In this document: positions 1 through 7,172 of the stretch, in pieces | Position numbering within the stretch: position 1 is the first letter of the stretch | Layout: every line of letters begins with the position of its first letter | From: RGIG4140 sp045614025 | GTDB lineage: Bacteria > Pseudomonadota > Alphaproteobacteria > CAAHEQ01 > UBA3637 | Direction: 5' to 3' | Length of the DNA stretch: 20,095 bases | NCBI GenBank assembly: GCA_045614025.1 | Contig: JAZLCE010000001.1 | Coordinates: 1 to 20,095 of the forward strand | Notes under the pieces: model-generated | Databases searched by the model: none | What the model saw: the letters and a program-made list of their open reading frames with translations, nothing else | What the model was told of the DNA's origin: nothing | Position numbers and translations under genes: made by a program

Positions 1-53
1 GATAACAATATTTCATCTGGCAGATTAACCTCATCATGTCTATTTCTTACCAT
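1..53 (-). CDS. Start of a truncated gene running off the left edge; possible F-box-like N-terminus
   Basis: Only the first 17 codons are in the window. Reading from the ATG at 53-51, the product begins MVRNRHDEVNLPDEILL. A strong purine-rich ribosome binding site (GGGGGA) lies 5-6 nt upstream, and an extended -10 promoter candidate lies further up, so this looks like a genuine gene start. The stretch LPDEILL resembles the first helix of F-box domains, which usually begin LPxEIL and bind Skp1 in eukaryotic ubiquitin ligases. Bacterial F-box proteins are known effectors in intracellular bacteria and often occur beside ankyrin proteins. Seven residues cannot establish the domain, so the F-box reading is only a suggestion. 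The gene is transcribed away from the rest of the window. Confidence 0.55.
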   Translation of the reverse strand, partial: MVRNRHDEVNLPDEILL

Positions 54-89
54 TATATTCCCCCGATATTTTTATACCCCATACTTTTT

Positions 90-118
90 AGTATATCATA
101 AAAACAAGAAAAAAATAA
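90..118 (-). promoter_or_regulatory. Candidate extended -10 promoter for the left-edge gene
   Basis: On the minus strand TATACT (90-95) is preceded by TGA (96-98), giving an extended -10 element. A weak -35 (TTATTT, 113-118) sits 17 nt upstream. The -10 overlaps a small inverted repeat, ATACT-4 nt-AGTAT (81-94), which could be an operator half-site pair or chance. Confidence 0.35.
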
Positions 119-360
119 CCAATTCCAACACCTCAACGCCACCCAACTCCACAGCACCAGAGCCATAAACCACCCAACTCCTCACACCACCTCTCCCCGC
201 GCGCCTCTGCTCCTGCACCAGCATTCTCTCTCGCGCCACCACTCACGCGCCAACGCCACACCTTACCCCTCAAAATTCCACCACCTCGCCACACCCCCAC
301 GCACCCTCCCTCTCCCTAAATCCTTCTCCTCTCTAGGTGATTCTCTTCCTTCCTTCGCGT
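119..360. other. Non-coding C-rich, G-poor intergenic island
   Basis: This stretch is strongly C-rich and G-poor on the plus strand and visibly richer in GC than the AT-rich DNA around it. It ends abruptly at about 360, where ordinary AT-rich sequence resumes. One plus-strand frame is open from 119 to about 318, but it lacks ATG and encodes a Pro/His/Ser/Arg-rich string with no resemblance to a protein, so I do not call it coding. I see no tRNA, CRISPR or clear hairpin. A milder C-rich tract lies at the other end of the window (about 20036-20095). Confidence 0.5.
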
Positions 361-465
361 TTAAGTAAAACTTTAAGAATCTTTAATAACTTATTAATAT
401 TTTTATATTTCATATTTTTCATAAATATCAAACCAAAAAGAAAAAACTTATATTTAAAGATTTGA

Positions 466-494
466 TTGACGCTGTTTTAATTTATCAGTATTCT
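466..494 (+). promoter_or_regulatory. Sigma70-type promoter for the exported protein gene
   Basis: TTGACG (466-471) and TATTCT (489-494) are separated by exactly 17 nt. The predicted start of transcription is near 501, leaving a short leader of about 25 nt that holds the AAGGAGG ribosome binding site at 515-521. Confidence 0.65.
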
Positions 495-525
495 AAACAT
501 ATTATTTGAATCACAAGGAGGAAAA

Positions 526-978
526 ATGAAAAAAGTTTGTTTCATCTTATTATTAAGCGCCTTTTTTTCCAATACATCAATAGCTGAAGATTCTTGCCAA
601 AACCATTTAGAAAACCTTGAAAATCGGCTTGAAAAATGCACCATTTCTTATTCGGAAAATGCTTCCACCAGTGATATGAACAAGGCAACATATGATGCCG
701 CTGATTGCGCCATTCAAATTGCAAATGAATTGTTTGATACTTATTATATGACCACAAAAGAAGAATCAAAAGCCTTGTTTAATCAATTGGTTGCAAAAAT
801 TTATGAGCATGCACATCATTTAAAAGAAGAAAGTGATTATGCCAAACGTTATTACACGGGAACGCTTTATAATCAAATTGCCATTGGTCATGCAGAAGAC
901 TTGATTCAAAAATTGGTTAAAAGTTATTTAAAAGAGCTTCAATTCGAATGCAAAGATCGGCAACCTACCTCTCATTAA
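526..978 (+). CDS. Small exported protein with four cysteines, function unknown
   Basis: The 150-residue product begins with a classical Sec signal peptide: a basic MKK, a hydrophobic core (about residues 4-16) and a likely cleavage after SIA at residue 20. The mature part is about 130 residues, highly charged and predicted mostly helical, with Cys at 24, 38, 61 and 142. Four Cys in a periplasmic or secreted protein suggest two disulfides. I do not recognise the family; the spacing slightly recalls LprI-like small exported proteins, but I would not assign it. The ATG is fixed by an excellent ribosome binding site (AAGGAGG) and a good promoter, and the gene ends at a strong shared terminator. 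It stands alone on the plus strand, opposed to the rest of the window. Confidence 0.85.
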   Translation: MKKVCFILLLSAFFSNTSIAEDSCQNHLENLENRLEKCTISYSENASTSDMNKATYDAADCAIQIANELFDTYYMTTKEESKALFNQLVAKIYEHAHHLKEESDYAKRYYTGTLYNQIAIGHAEDLIQKLVKSYLKELQFECKDRQPTSH

Positions 979-1018
979 AAAATAAAGGAGAGAAGATAAC
1001 TCCCCTCTCCTCGCCCAT

Positions 1019-1048
1019 AAAAAAACCGAAGAGTTTTCTTCGGTTTTT
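1019..1048. terminator. Bidirectional intrinsic terminator
   Basis: A perfect 12-bp stem (1021-1032 with 1037-1048, core ACCGAAGA/TCTTCGGT) encloses the 4-nt loop GTTT. A run of A precedes it and a run of T ends it, so it can stop transcription in both directions. It lies between the convergent ends of the exported protein gene (978) and the prohibitin-like gene (1055). A weaker hairpin GGAGAG/CTCTCC lies just before it at 987-1010. Confidence 0.85.
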
Positions 1049-1054
1049 CTTTCA

Positions 1055-1837
1055 TTAATTCACAGCATTAATAAATGGAATGGGCGCTGATCCATAAATA
1101 TTAACTGGCAATTTGCCATCCCAGCGTTGAACGGCTTCATATTGAATCAAGTTTTGATTTTGGCTGATGGCTTGTGATCTGATGCGCATACTTTCAGCTT
1201 CAGCTTGAGCTGTTAAAACCTTTTGTTTGGCTTCTTCTTCAATTTGCTTTGTTTTATTCATAGCTTTAATAGCATTTTGAGTTGCAATTTGTTTTTCTTC
1301 AATTGCGCGTTCATATTGAGCGGAAAAATCAATATTTTCAAGAGCAACCCCTGTCACATCAATATGATCTGGCGCCATCACTGTTTTTAATTTTTCAAAA
1401 ATAGCTTGAATAGCCGTTTCGCGATTAGCAATCAATTTATCAGCTTCCCAACCACCGAATGTATCTTTGATAACAGAAATGATTTTTGGATACAAAATCT
1501 TTTGCTCGTAATCTTGCCCCACTTCTTGAAACATCACATGAGCAAATGCTGGGTTTAAGTTATAGTTCACGGTTACTTGAACTTCGGATTGTTGAACATC
1601 TTTTGTATAAGCATTTGTGCTTAAAGTTGCTTTTCTTGTTCTGCAATCCATGGCATAAATATCTGAACTAATGGTATTATAAAAATAAAGGCCTTCAGGC
1701 AAACTTTCGCCTGAAACCTTTCCCCAAACGGTTTTCACGCCTCTAAACCCGGCATCAATTTGTTTCACGCTGGCAAAAGCGATCACAAAAACCGCTAAAG
1801 CAATAAACCCAATGCTTAATTTAATAAAATTAGTCAT
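1055..1837 (-). CDS. Prohibitin-like SPFH/Band 7 membrane protein
   Basis: The 260-residue protein has one N-terminal transmembrane segment (about residues 5-23) and then an SPFH/Band 7 domain (about 25-180). Prohibitin-type landmarks are visible: DYEQKILYP near 109-117 followed by a conserved helix ending LIANRE (135-140), RAIEEKQIA at 177-185, and a coiled-coil helix to about 230. It ends with WDGKLP (239-244) and a short PFI tail typical of prohibitins. Family members form large ring or cage assemblies on the inner membrane, often around AAA proteases such as FtsH, and influence membrane protein quality control. The length is normal. The start is supported by AAAGGAG, which lies inside the end of the upstream small gene only 3 nt away, so the two are likely translationally coupled. 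Confidence 0.88.
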   Translation of the reverse strand: MTNFIKLSIGFIALAVFVIAFASVKQIDAGFRGVKTVWGKVSGESLPEGLYFYNTISSDIYAMDCRTRKATLSTNAYTKDVQQSEVQVTVNYNLNPAFAHVMFQEVGQDYEQKILYPKIISVIKDTFGGWEADKLIANRETAIQAIFEKLKTVMAPDHIDVTGVALENIDFSAQYERAIEEKQIATQNAIKAMNKTKQIEEEAKQKVLTAQAEAESMRIRSQAISQNQNLIQYEAVQRWDGKLPVNIYGSAPIPFINAVN

Positions 1838-1840
1838 CTT

Positions 1841-2035
1841 TTATTCTCCTTTTGTTTTTTTTATTTCATCTAAAAGTGTTTGGCGCCCATTTTTAGTGCA
1901 AAGCAAAAGTGGAAATAAAAATAAAGAAGAAATTCCTTTATTTTTCTTGCTTGCATGCGATAATTTCATAAACAAAAGAATGAATAATCCCAATAAATAG
2001 GCAATAATCAAAATTCTTAAAAAAAGTAAAACCAT
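1841..2035 (-). CDS. 64-residue membrane protein paired with the prohibitin-like gene
   Basis: This small protein has a strong transmembrane segment (about residues 2-24), a short basic loop, a second weaker hydrophobic stretch (about 33-46) and a charged C-terminus. I recognise no family. A good ribosome binding site (AAGGAG) lies 6 nt before the ATG, and the stop codon is 3 nt from the next start. Its last codons supply the ribosome binding site of the prohibitin-like gene. The tight coupling suggests a shared transcript and possibly an SPFH partner or regulator, as small membrane partners are common for such proteins; that role is inferred from position only. Confidence 0.75.
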   Translation of the reverse strand: MVLLFLRILIIAYLLGLFILLFMKLSHASKKNKGISSLFLFPLLLCTKNGRQTLLDEIKKTKGE

Positions 2036-2062
2036 TTTTATCTCCTTTTCATTTTTTTTATC

Positions 2063-2092
2063 ATCATACTATCAGATGAAAAAAAATTTCAA
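2063..2092 (-). promoter_or_regulatory. Candidate promoter for the membrane protein/prohibitin-like pair
   Basis: On the minus strand TTGAAA (2087-2092) is followed after 18 nt by TATGAT (2063-2068). It lies in the short gap after the last ankyrin gene, about 28 nt upstream of the start of the 64-residue gene. No convincing terminator separates it from the ankyrin gene, so readthrough may also contribute. Confidence 0.45.
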
Positions 2093-2100
2093 GATAAAAA

Positions 2101-3771
2101 TTATTCTCTCTCTTCTTTTTGAATTTGATTTTTGCTTATTTTATTTTTCTTAGAAGACACGTGTGTTAAAGTTATGCTTTGAAGCCAAGCCCTTGTTTTT
2201 GGCGAAATCAAAGAAAAATCAAACTCATTTTCTGCCAAAATTTGAAGATATCTATTGAGCGCACGTTTTGGAACTTTGGCATCAGCCATAAAATCCAAAA
2301 CCGTTTGATTTTTATTGTTTTTTTGATTAATTGGCGCCCCTTGTTCAACAAGCGTTTGAAAAGCCCCCACTTTATTTTTATAAATGCAAATAAATAAAAT
2401 GCCATTTCCTTGATCATCAATCAAATTGATATCTCCGCCTTTTTCAAGCGCTTTTAAAATGGCTTTTTTATTGCCTGTTTCAATGGCTTTTAATAAATAT
2501 TCATCTCGTTCCAGCGATTTTTGAATTTCTTCTAAAGAATTTTTTCTTTCAAATTCTTCTTGAAGTTCTTTCATAAAGGCGGCAACTTCATAATCTTCAC
2601 GCCGAACAACAAAATCCAAAGCACTTAACCCATTTTGATTCTTTTTATGAATATCAGCACCCGCTTCAATAAATAATTTGATCAAGGTAATATTCATCAT
2701 CTGCGTTGCCAATAAAAGAGGCGTATCCCCGTCTTCGTTTTCAACAGTAACATCAGCGCCATAATCAATCAAAAGTTTGGCCATTTTTGGGTCCATTGTT
2801 CTGGTGGCGGTTAATAAAGCCGTTTCGCCCATCACACCACGCAAATTCACATCAGCGCCCTTATCAATAAACCATAAGGCAGCCTCATATTTTGCCAACA
2901 AAACGGCATACATCAACGGCGATATATCATATTGATTTTTGATATTATAGTTTTTTTCGGCTGCATCTGGGCGGTTTAACAATTCTTTTAACAAAAGGTG
3001 ATGCTCTGAAGGATCCAAACTTTCTTTTGCGATTGTTTCTTTTTCTTGTTGCTTTAAAATAAGAAAGGCATTTGCTTCAGCTTTCATCAATTGATCAATC
3101 ACTTCTTTCCTAGCGCCAACAAGTTTTGCCAGCGATAACGCCGTATGCCCCAATTTTGTTTCAACAAAAAGATCGGCCCCTTTTTCAATTAAAACTTGAA
3201 GCATTTCATCATTTTCATCTAAAACGGCATACATTAAAGGCGTGAGCCCAAAAGAGGATTCATGATTTAAATCAATGCCTTTTTGATTCACCAAAAACTT
3301 GGCAATTTGATTATATTTATGATGAATCATTTGCGATAAATAAGAATTGCCTTCTTCATCTATGCCATTAAAATAAGGGTTTTCAGCTATAATTTTTTGA
3401 ACATCTTGAAATAATTCCTCTTCACTTGGCATATCATTAAAGCAAGATTCCAATAAATCAGCGATATCCAAATTTAAGCGCTTTGCCATATCAATAGCGC
3501 TTTCGCCATTTTCATCTTTTTGCCCAATGCGCCCTTGCATGGCGCCCGTTAATAAAGAACATATTTTTTCATTCGAAGATAAAATGGCTTTCATCAAGGC
3601 CGTTTGCCCTTTTTGATCCGTTAAAAAAGGATCAGCGCCCCCTTCAAGCAATTTAATAGCGGCGGGAAAATGCCCTTGTTCAGCAGCTTTCATCAAAAGC
3701 GTTTGGCCTTGATCATCTTGCTCGTTTAAATCAACCCCATCTTTGATTAATTGTTCAATTAATTTTAGCAT
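2101..3771 (-). CDS. Ankyrin-repeat protein, 556 residues, last gene of block C
   Basis: About 11-12 ANK repeats can be traced, several degenerate. An N-terminal array (about residues 1-110) reads DxxGQTxLMKAxxxG...LLxGAD. A diverged section (about 110-235) contains a clear repeat with FGLTPLMYAV. After a charged linker comes a second array (about 280-405) with GETALLTAT and GDTPLLLAT, then another charged linker (about 405-430) and a final pair of repeats. The C-terminal 60 residues are basic and not ANK-like; the shared GEDAY module of block B is absent. The reading frame opens with GTG followed directly by ATG. I place the start at the ATG (3771), as AAAGAGAA is then better spaced. It follows the 783-residue gene by under 20 nt. 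Partner proteins are unknown. Confidence 0.88.
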   Translation of the reverse strand: MLKLIEQLIKDGVDLNEQDDQGQTLLMKAAEQGHFPAAIKLLEGGADPFLTDQKGQTALMKAILSSNEKICSLLTGAMQGRIGQKDENGESAIDMAKRLNLDIADLLESCFNDMPSEEELFQDVQKIIAENPYFNGIDEEGNSYLSQMIHHKYNQIAKFLVNQKGIDLNHESSFGLTPLMYAVLDENDEMLQVLIEKGADLFVETKLGHTALSLAKLVGARKEVIDQLMKAEANAFLILKQQEKETIAKESLDPSEHHLLLKELLNRPDAAEKNYNIKNQYDISPLMYAVLLAKYEAALWFIDKGADVNLRGVMGETALLTATRTMDPKMAKLLIDYGADVTVENEDGDTPLLLATQMMNITLIKLFIEAGADIHKKNQNGLSALDFVVRREDYEVAAFMKELQEEFERKNSLEEIQKSLERDEYLLKAIETGNKKAILKALEKGGDINLIDDQGNGILFICIYKNKVGAFQTLVEQGAPINQKNNKNQTVLDFMADAKVPKRALNRYLQILAENEFDFSLISPKTRAWLQSITLTHVSSKKNKISKNQIQKEERE

Positions 3772-3789
3772 CACTTTCTCTTTATTTAA

Positions 3790-6141
3790 CTAATTTTTTG
3801 ATAAGGCCTTTTTTAATCTGATCATAAAAGACTTTTCTCTTCTTTCTTCTTGAATTTCTTTTGCCGTTTTTGCGCCAAGATTTCTTAAATAATCCACCTG
3901 TTCTTTCATTTTTTTGTTGTTTAAAATTTCAAAAGGATTATTTTTTTCAAAAACATCTAAAACAGATTCTTTATTCTTGTTCACTTCATTTATATGAGCG
4001 CCTTTTTCAATCAAGACGTTCATCACATCAACGGCCCCTGATTGCGCTGATAACATTAATAAAGAACAATAAATTTCTTTCAATTGATGCATCTCATTGC
4101 CAATGGTATAAACCTTTTTATTTGGATTTAAGCCTTTTTCAAGAAAAAGTTGAACAATTTCAACATCATTATTTCTAATGGCCTCTGCAACTGGTTCAAT
4201 TTTACCCAATTTGCTTTCAAAAGGCATATTCATATCCGCACCCTTTTCAAGAAGAATCTGAGCTAACTCCTTGTTTTTATGATGAACAGCAGGATAAAGA
4301 AGCGCATCTTGTTTTGTATCAGCGCCTTTTTCCAAAAGCATTTTGGCCAATGCCACATGATTATTCCGAACGGCGCCAAATAAAGCCGTTGTCGCAAAAG
4401 AAGACGTATATGTTTGAAGCGGTTTAAAAACTTGATTATAACCCATTGCGCCCCATTTATCCGTTTCTTTTAATATTTTTTTAACCACATTCACATGACC
4501 CGCTGAGGCAGCTGAATATAAAGCTTTTCTTAAAGCCTTTTTGTCTTTTTTTGTTTTCAACCATAAAACATCAATCAACTTTTCATATCCTTTACCACCG
4601 GCAATATCCAAATCAACCGGCAAAACATTTGCCCCTTTTGAAAGAAGCAAATTAACCACCGCTTCATGACCACCACTCACAGCGCTTTCAAGCGGTCTTT
4701 TACCTGTTTTCGGGTTCAAATCTGCCCCGTGAATAATCATTTCATTCACCACATCACGGTGTCCCAATCCGGCAGCCACAAACAGGCCTTCTGCCAGATA
4801 TTGAGAGTGTTTATAAAAATCTTTATAATAAGCAAAAACTTGACGGGCCACATCAGCTTTGTTTTGATATCCAGCTAAATAAAGCAAAACGCCAGCTGTT
4901 TGAATTAAAGCCGTTTCTTCTTTTTCATTCAAGGCTTTTTGCTGGGCCATGCGCATCATTTGAGCAGCCAAAGTTGATGTTAATTGAACTTCTTCGCCCT
5001 CTTTGGTTTTAATGCCCGTTTTTGAAGCAATTTCTAACACTTCAGGCACTTGTTTTAAAGCCAAAATAGTATTCATCACCCTTAAAACAGGCAATTTTTC
5101 TTCGTAAAAAACTTTACATTTTTTAGCAAGGACGGTGTTCATCGCCTCTAAAATAGGCGATTTTTCTTCGTTTTTGCTTTCTTCTTTTTGCTCTTCTTGA
5201 GCTTCTTTTTCTTCTTTTTGTTTTTGTTCTTCTTCTTTCTTTTGCTCTTGTTTTTGAAGCTCTTCTTTTTCGGCTTGTTCTTTTTTAATCTCTTCTTGCT
5301 TATCTTGAATGGCTCTTGTTTCTTCTTTTTGTTGTTGCTCTTGTGCTTGAGTAACAACCACTTGAATTTCTTCTGCCGTTTTGCCTTCTAAAGTTCCTTG
5401 AGCCTCTTCATATTCTTGAATAAGTTTTTGCATAGCAGGTGAAAGATGACTTCTAGATAAAAGATTTTTAACTTCTGGGCTAAAAAATTGTTTACCCCTT
5501 TTGGTTAATTCATCTAAAGCATAAAAATTTCCAGCTTTAGCTGCAATTTTAGCCATTTCTTCATTGACTTTTGCGCCACGCTCCATCAAATATGAAATAA
5601 TTTGAACATTGCCTTTTTTTGTTGCAAAAAGCAAGGGCGTTCCCTCTTCCCCTTCAAAATTTTGATATTCAAGATCAGCGCCATTTTTTAAAGCAATATC
5701 AATGCCTTCTTTAGATTCTATTAAAATAGATTTCATCAATAATTCTTGCGCCTTTTTCTTTTCATTGCTCACAGGTTCTGGCATACCAACAGCTTCTTCT
5801 AATTCATAATCCTTAGCCGTATATCCATAAACATCTTTAATCTTTTCATCAGCGCCTTTTAATTTTAATTCTTCTATAAAATCAGTTAACCCCATTTGAT
5901 AAGCCATCATCAACGCCGTTTTGCCTTCTTTATCTTGAAGATTCACATTGGCATTTTCAAAAAGCAATAAATTAAACACTTCTTCTTTTTGATTTAAAAT
6001 GGCGCGCATCAAAGCTGTTTGACCATTTTCGCCTTGAAAATCAATATCAGCCCCCTCGTTCAATGCTTTTTGAACGGCTTTTAAATTCCCCATCTGAACG
6101 GCAAGTAATAATGACTTATTTAATGCTTTTTGATTTTTCAT
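3790..6141 (-). CDS. Large ankyrin protein with a central coiled coil, 783 residues
   Basis: This is the longest gene of the window. Residues 8-110 form an N-terminal ANK array (GENGQTALMRAI, KEGKTALMMA), and 135-220 add two or three weaker repeats. Residues about 238-328 are a charged Glu/Gln/Lys coiled coil. Residues 329-445 are helical and not clearly ANK. Residues about 448-735 form a second, more diverged ANK array, with GADLN, SKGAN and EKGAD turns. The coiled coil suggests self-association or a bivalent scaffold. Within the middle part the motif MNT(V/I)LA is duplicated (334-339 and 356-361), matching a tandem repeat in the DNA. The start has a strong ribosome binding site (GGAGGG) and a near-consensus promoter just upstream, making it the first gene of block C. 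No signal peptide is present. Confidence 0.9.
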   Translation of the reverse strand: MKNQKALNKSLLLAVQMGNLKAVQKALNEGADIDFQGENGQTALMRAILNQKEEVFNLLLFENANVNLQDKEGKTALMMAYQMGLTDFIEELKLKGADEKIKDVYGYTAKDYELEEAVGMPEPVSNEKKKAQELLMKSILIESKEGIDIALKNGADLEYQNFEGEEGTPLLFATKKGNVQIISYLMERGAKVNEEMAKIAAKAGNFYALDELTKRGKQFFSPEVKNLLSRSHLSPAMQKLIQEYEEAQGTLEGKTAEEIQVVVTQAQEQQQKEETRAIQDKQEEIKKEQAEKEELQKQEQKKEEEQKQKEEKEAQEEQKEESKNEEKSPILEAMNTVLAKKCKVFYEEKLPVLRVMNTILALKQVPEVLEIASKTGIKTKEGEEVQLTSTLAAQMMRMAQQKALNEKEETALIQTAGVLLYLAGYQNKADVARQVFAYYKDFYKHSQYLAEGLFVAAGLGHRDVVNEMIIHGADLNPKTGKRPLESAVSGGHEAVVNLLLSKGANVLPVDLDIAGGKGYEKLIDVLWLKTKKDKKALRKALYSAASAGHVNVVKKILKETDKWGAMGYNQVFKPLQTYTSSFATTALFGAVRNNHVALAKMLLEKGADTKQDALLYPAVHHKNKELAQILLEKGADMNMPFESKLGKIEPVAEAIRNNDVEIVQLFLEKGLNPNKKVYTIGNEMHQLKEIYCSLLMLSAQSGAVDVMNVLIEKGAHINEVNKNKESVLDVFEKNNPFEILNNKKMKEQVDYLRNLGAKTAKEIQEERREKSFMIRLKKALSKN
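5069..5170. repeat. Degenerate 66-nt-offset tandem duplication inside the coiled-coil ankyrin gene
   Basis: A 36-nt unit at 5069-5104 recurs at 5135-5170 with a handful of substitutions. The offset is 66 nt, exactly 22 codons, so the frame is kept. It encodes the duplicated MNT(V/I)LA segment beside the coiled coil. Confidence 0.7.
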
Positions 6142-6169
6142 CTAATCCCTCCAAATTTAAATTTTTTCT

Positions 6170-6198
6170 ATTATATCATATTTTGGCTAATCCGTCAA
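6170..6198 (-). promoter_or_regulatory. Near-consensus sigma70 promoter for ankyrin block C
   Basis: On the minus strand TTGACG (6193-6198) is followed after exactly 17 nt by a perfect TATAAT (6170-6175). It sits in the 105-nt gap between the 306-residue and 783-residue ankyrin genes, with a leader of about 25 nt before the ATG. It is the best match to a housekeeping promoter in the window and shows that the last two ankyrin genes can be transcribed independently. Confidence 0.85.
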
Positions 6199-6246
6199 CG
6201 AATTAACGAAAAGTGTTTGATTTTTATAAGAAAAATTTTTTTTAAT

Positions 6247-7167
6247 TTAATCTTTAAAACGCGCCTTTTCGTTAAAGATAAACATCTTTTTCAATCTTCT
6301 TAATAAAATAAATGGGGTAACTTGACTTTTAAAATTCAATTTTTTTAACCGTTCAGCAACTTTTTTTTGAATAAACTTGGCTAATTTAATTTTTCCTTGC
6401 TTCATGGCTAAATTATATGGATCTTCGCCTCTTTTATTTTCAAGTAACAAATCTGTATCATATTTAATTAAAATCTGGCTGATTTTTTCATCCTCTTTTA
6501 AAATAGATTGATGAAGCGCCGTTTCGCCGTTTTCATTTTTAATATCCACTTTTGCCCCACTTGAAAGCAATAAATGAACTACTACCTTATTTTGGGTTTG
6601 AACAGCTTTCATCAAGGCTGTTTCTTGCTTGTTATCTTGCAAATTTAAATCAACGCCCCAATTAATCAAATCTTTCACAACTTCTATTCGATTTAAAAGA
6701 ATGGCTTTCATTAAAGGGGTTTGGCCAAGTTCATCTGTTGCCTTTAATAAAGAAGCTTCAGAATCAACCATCAAATAAATGCTTAAATCAAAAAAGCTTT
6801 CAATAGCTTGATGAAATAATTTTGGATCAAGATATTTTAAATCAACCTCTTTTCTAAGCAACGCTTTGCCAGCTTCTGGATATTTCATTTGAATGGCAAT
6901 TTCAATGGGTTTTTCGCCCATTTTATTTTGTTTATTCACATCAGCGCCAAATTCAATCACCCCATTAAGCAATTTTAATTTTTTATTTTTAATCGCAAAG
7001 ATAAGCAAGGTTTCTTGATTTAAAAGAAGGGTATCTGGATGTAATTTACCATATTTCACACCATGCAACACCTTATCTTCTTTATTTTTTTCAAGAAGTT
7101 TCATCACATTTATTTCATTCCAAGGATGAAAAATTTTCGTTAAAAAAGTTGATAAAAATCCATCCAT
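6247..7167 (-). CDS. Ankyrin-repeat protein, 306 residues, last gene of block B
   Basis: About seven ANK units are visible. The first part (about residues 1-140) is diverged, with FGADVNKQNKMGEKPIEIA as the clearest repeat. Three good repeats follow (about 145-245), with DELGQTPLMKAI, NKQETALMKAV and NENGETALHQSI. The C-terminal module is present as LENKRGEDPYNLAMKQG, then a basic helix and an unusually long basic tail rich in Arg, Lys and Phe. The ribosome binding site AAGGAT lies upstream of the ATG and the gene follows its neighbour by 5 nt. The tail is more basic and hydrophobic than in the paralogues and could be membrane- or nucleic-acid-facing, but nothing in the sequence proves this. 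Confidence 0.87.
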   Translation of the reverse strand: MDGFLSTFLTKIFHPWNEINVMKLLEKNKEDKVLHGVKYGKLHPDTLLLNQETLLIFAIKNKKLKLLNGVIEFGADVNKQNKMGEKPIEIAIQMKYPEAGKALLRKEVDLKYLDPKLFHQAIESFFDLSIYLMVDSEASLLKATDELGQTPLMKAILLNRIEVVKDLINWGVDLNLQDNKQETALMKAVQTQNKVVVHLLLSSGAKVDIKNENGETALHQSILKEDEKISQILIKYDTDLLLENKRGEDPYNLAMKQGKIKLAKFIQKKVAERLKKLNFKSQVTPFILLRRLKKMFIFNEKARFKD

Positions 7168-7172
7168 TTCAT

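Noticed and set aside
119..318. An open plus-strand frame across the C-rich island
   Set aside because: It has no start codon and its product is a low-complexity Pro/His/Ser/Arg string. Openness follows from the lack of A and G in the island.
2051..2086. A hairpin-like T8...TCATC/GATGA...A6 element after the last ankyrin gene
   Set aside because: The G/C-containing stem is only 5 bp with a 9-nt loop, and the T run lies before rather than after the stem on the minus strand. It is not a convincing terminator; the promoter reading is better.
5188..5391. A plus-strand open frame rich in Phe and Leu that looks like a membrane protein
   Set aside because: It is the antisense of the Glu/Gln/Lys coiled coil of the 783-residue gene; GAA/AAA codons read backwards give Phe and Leu. 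It has no ribosome binding site.
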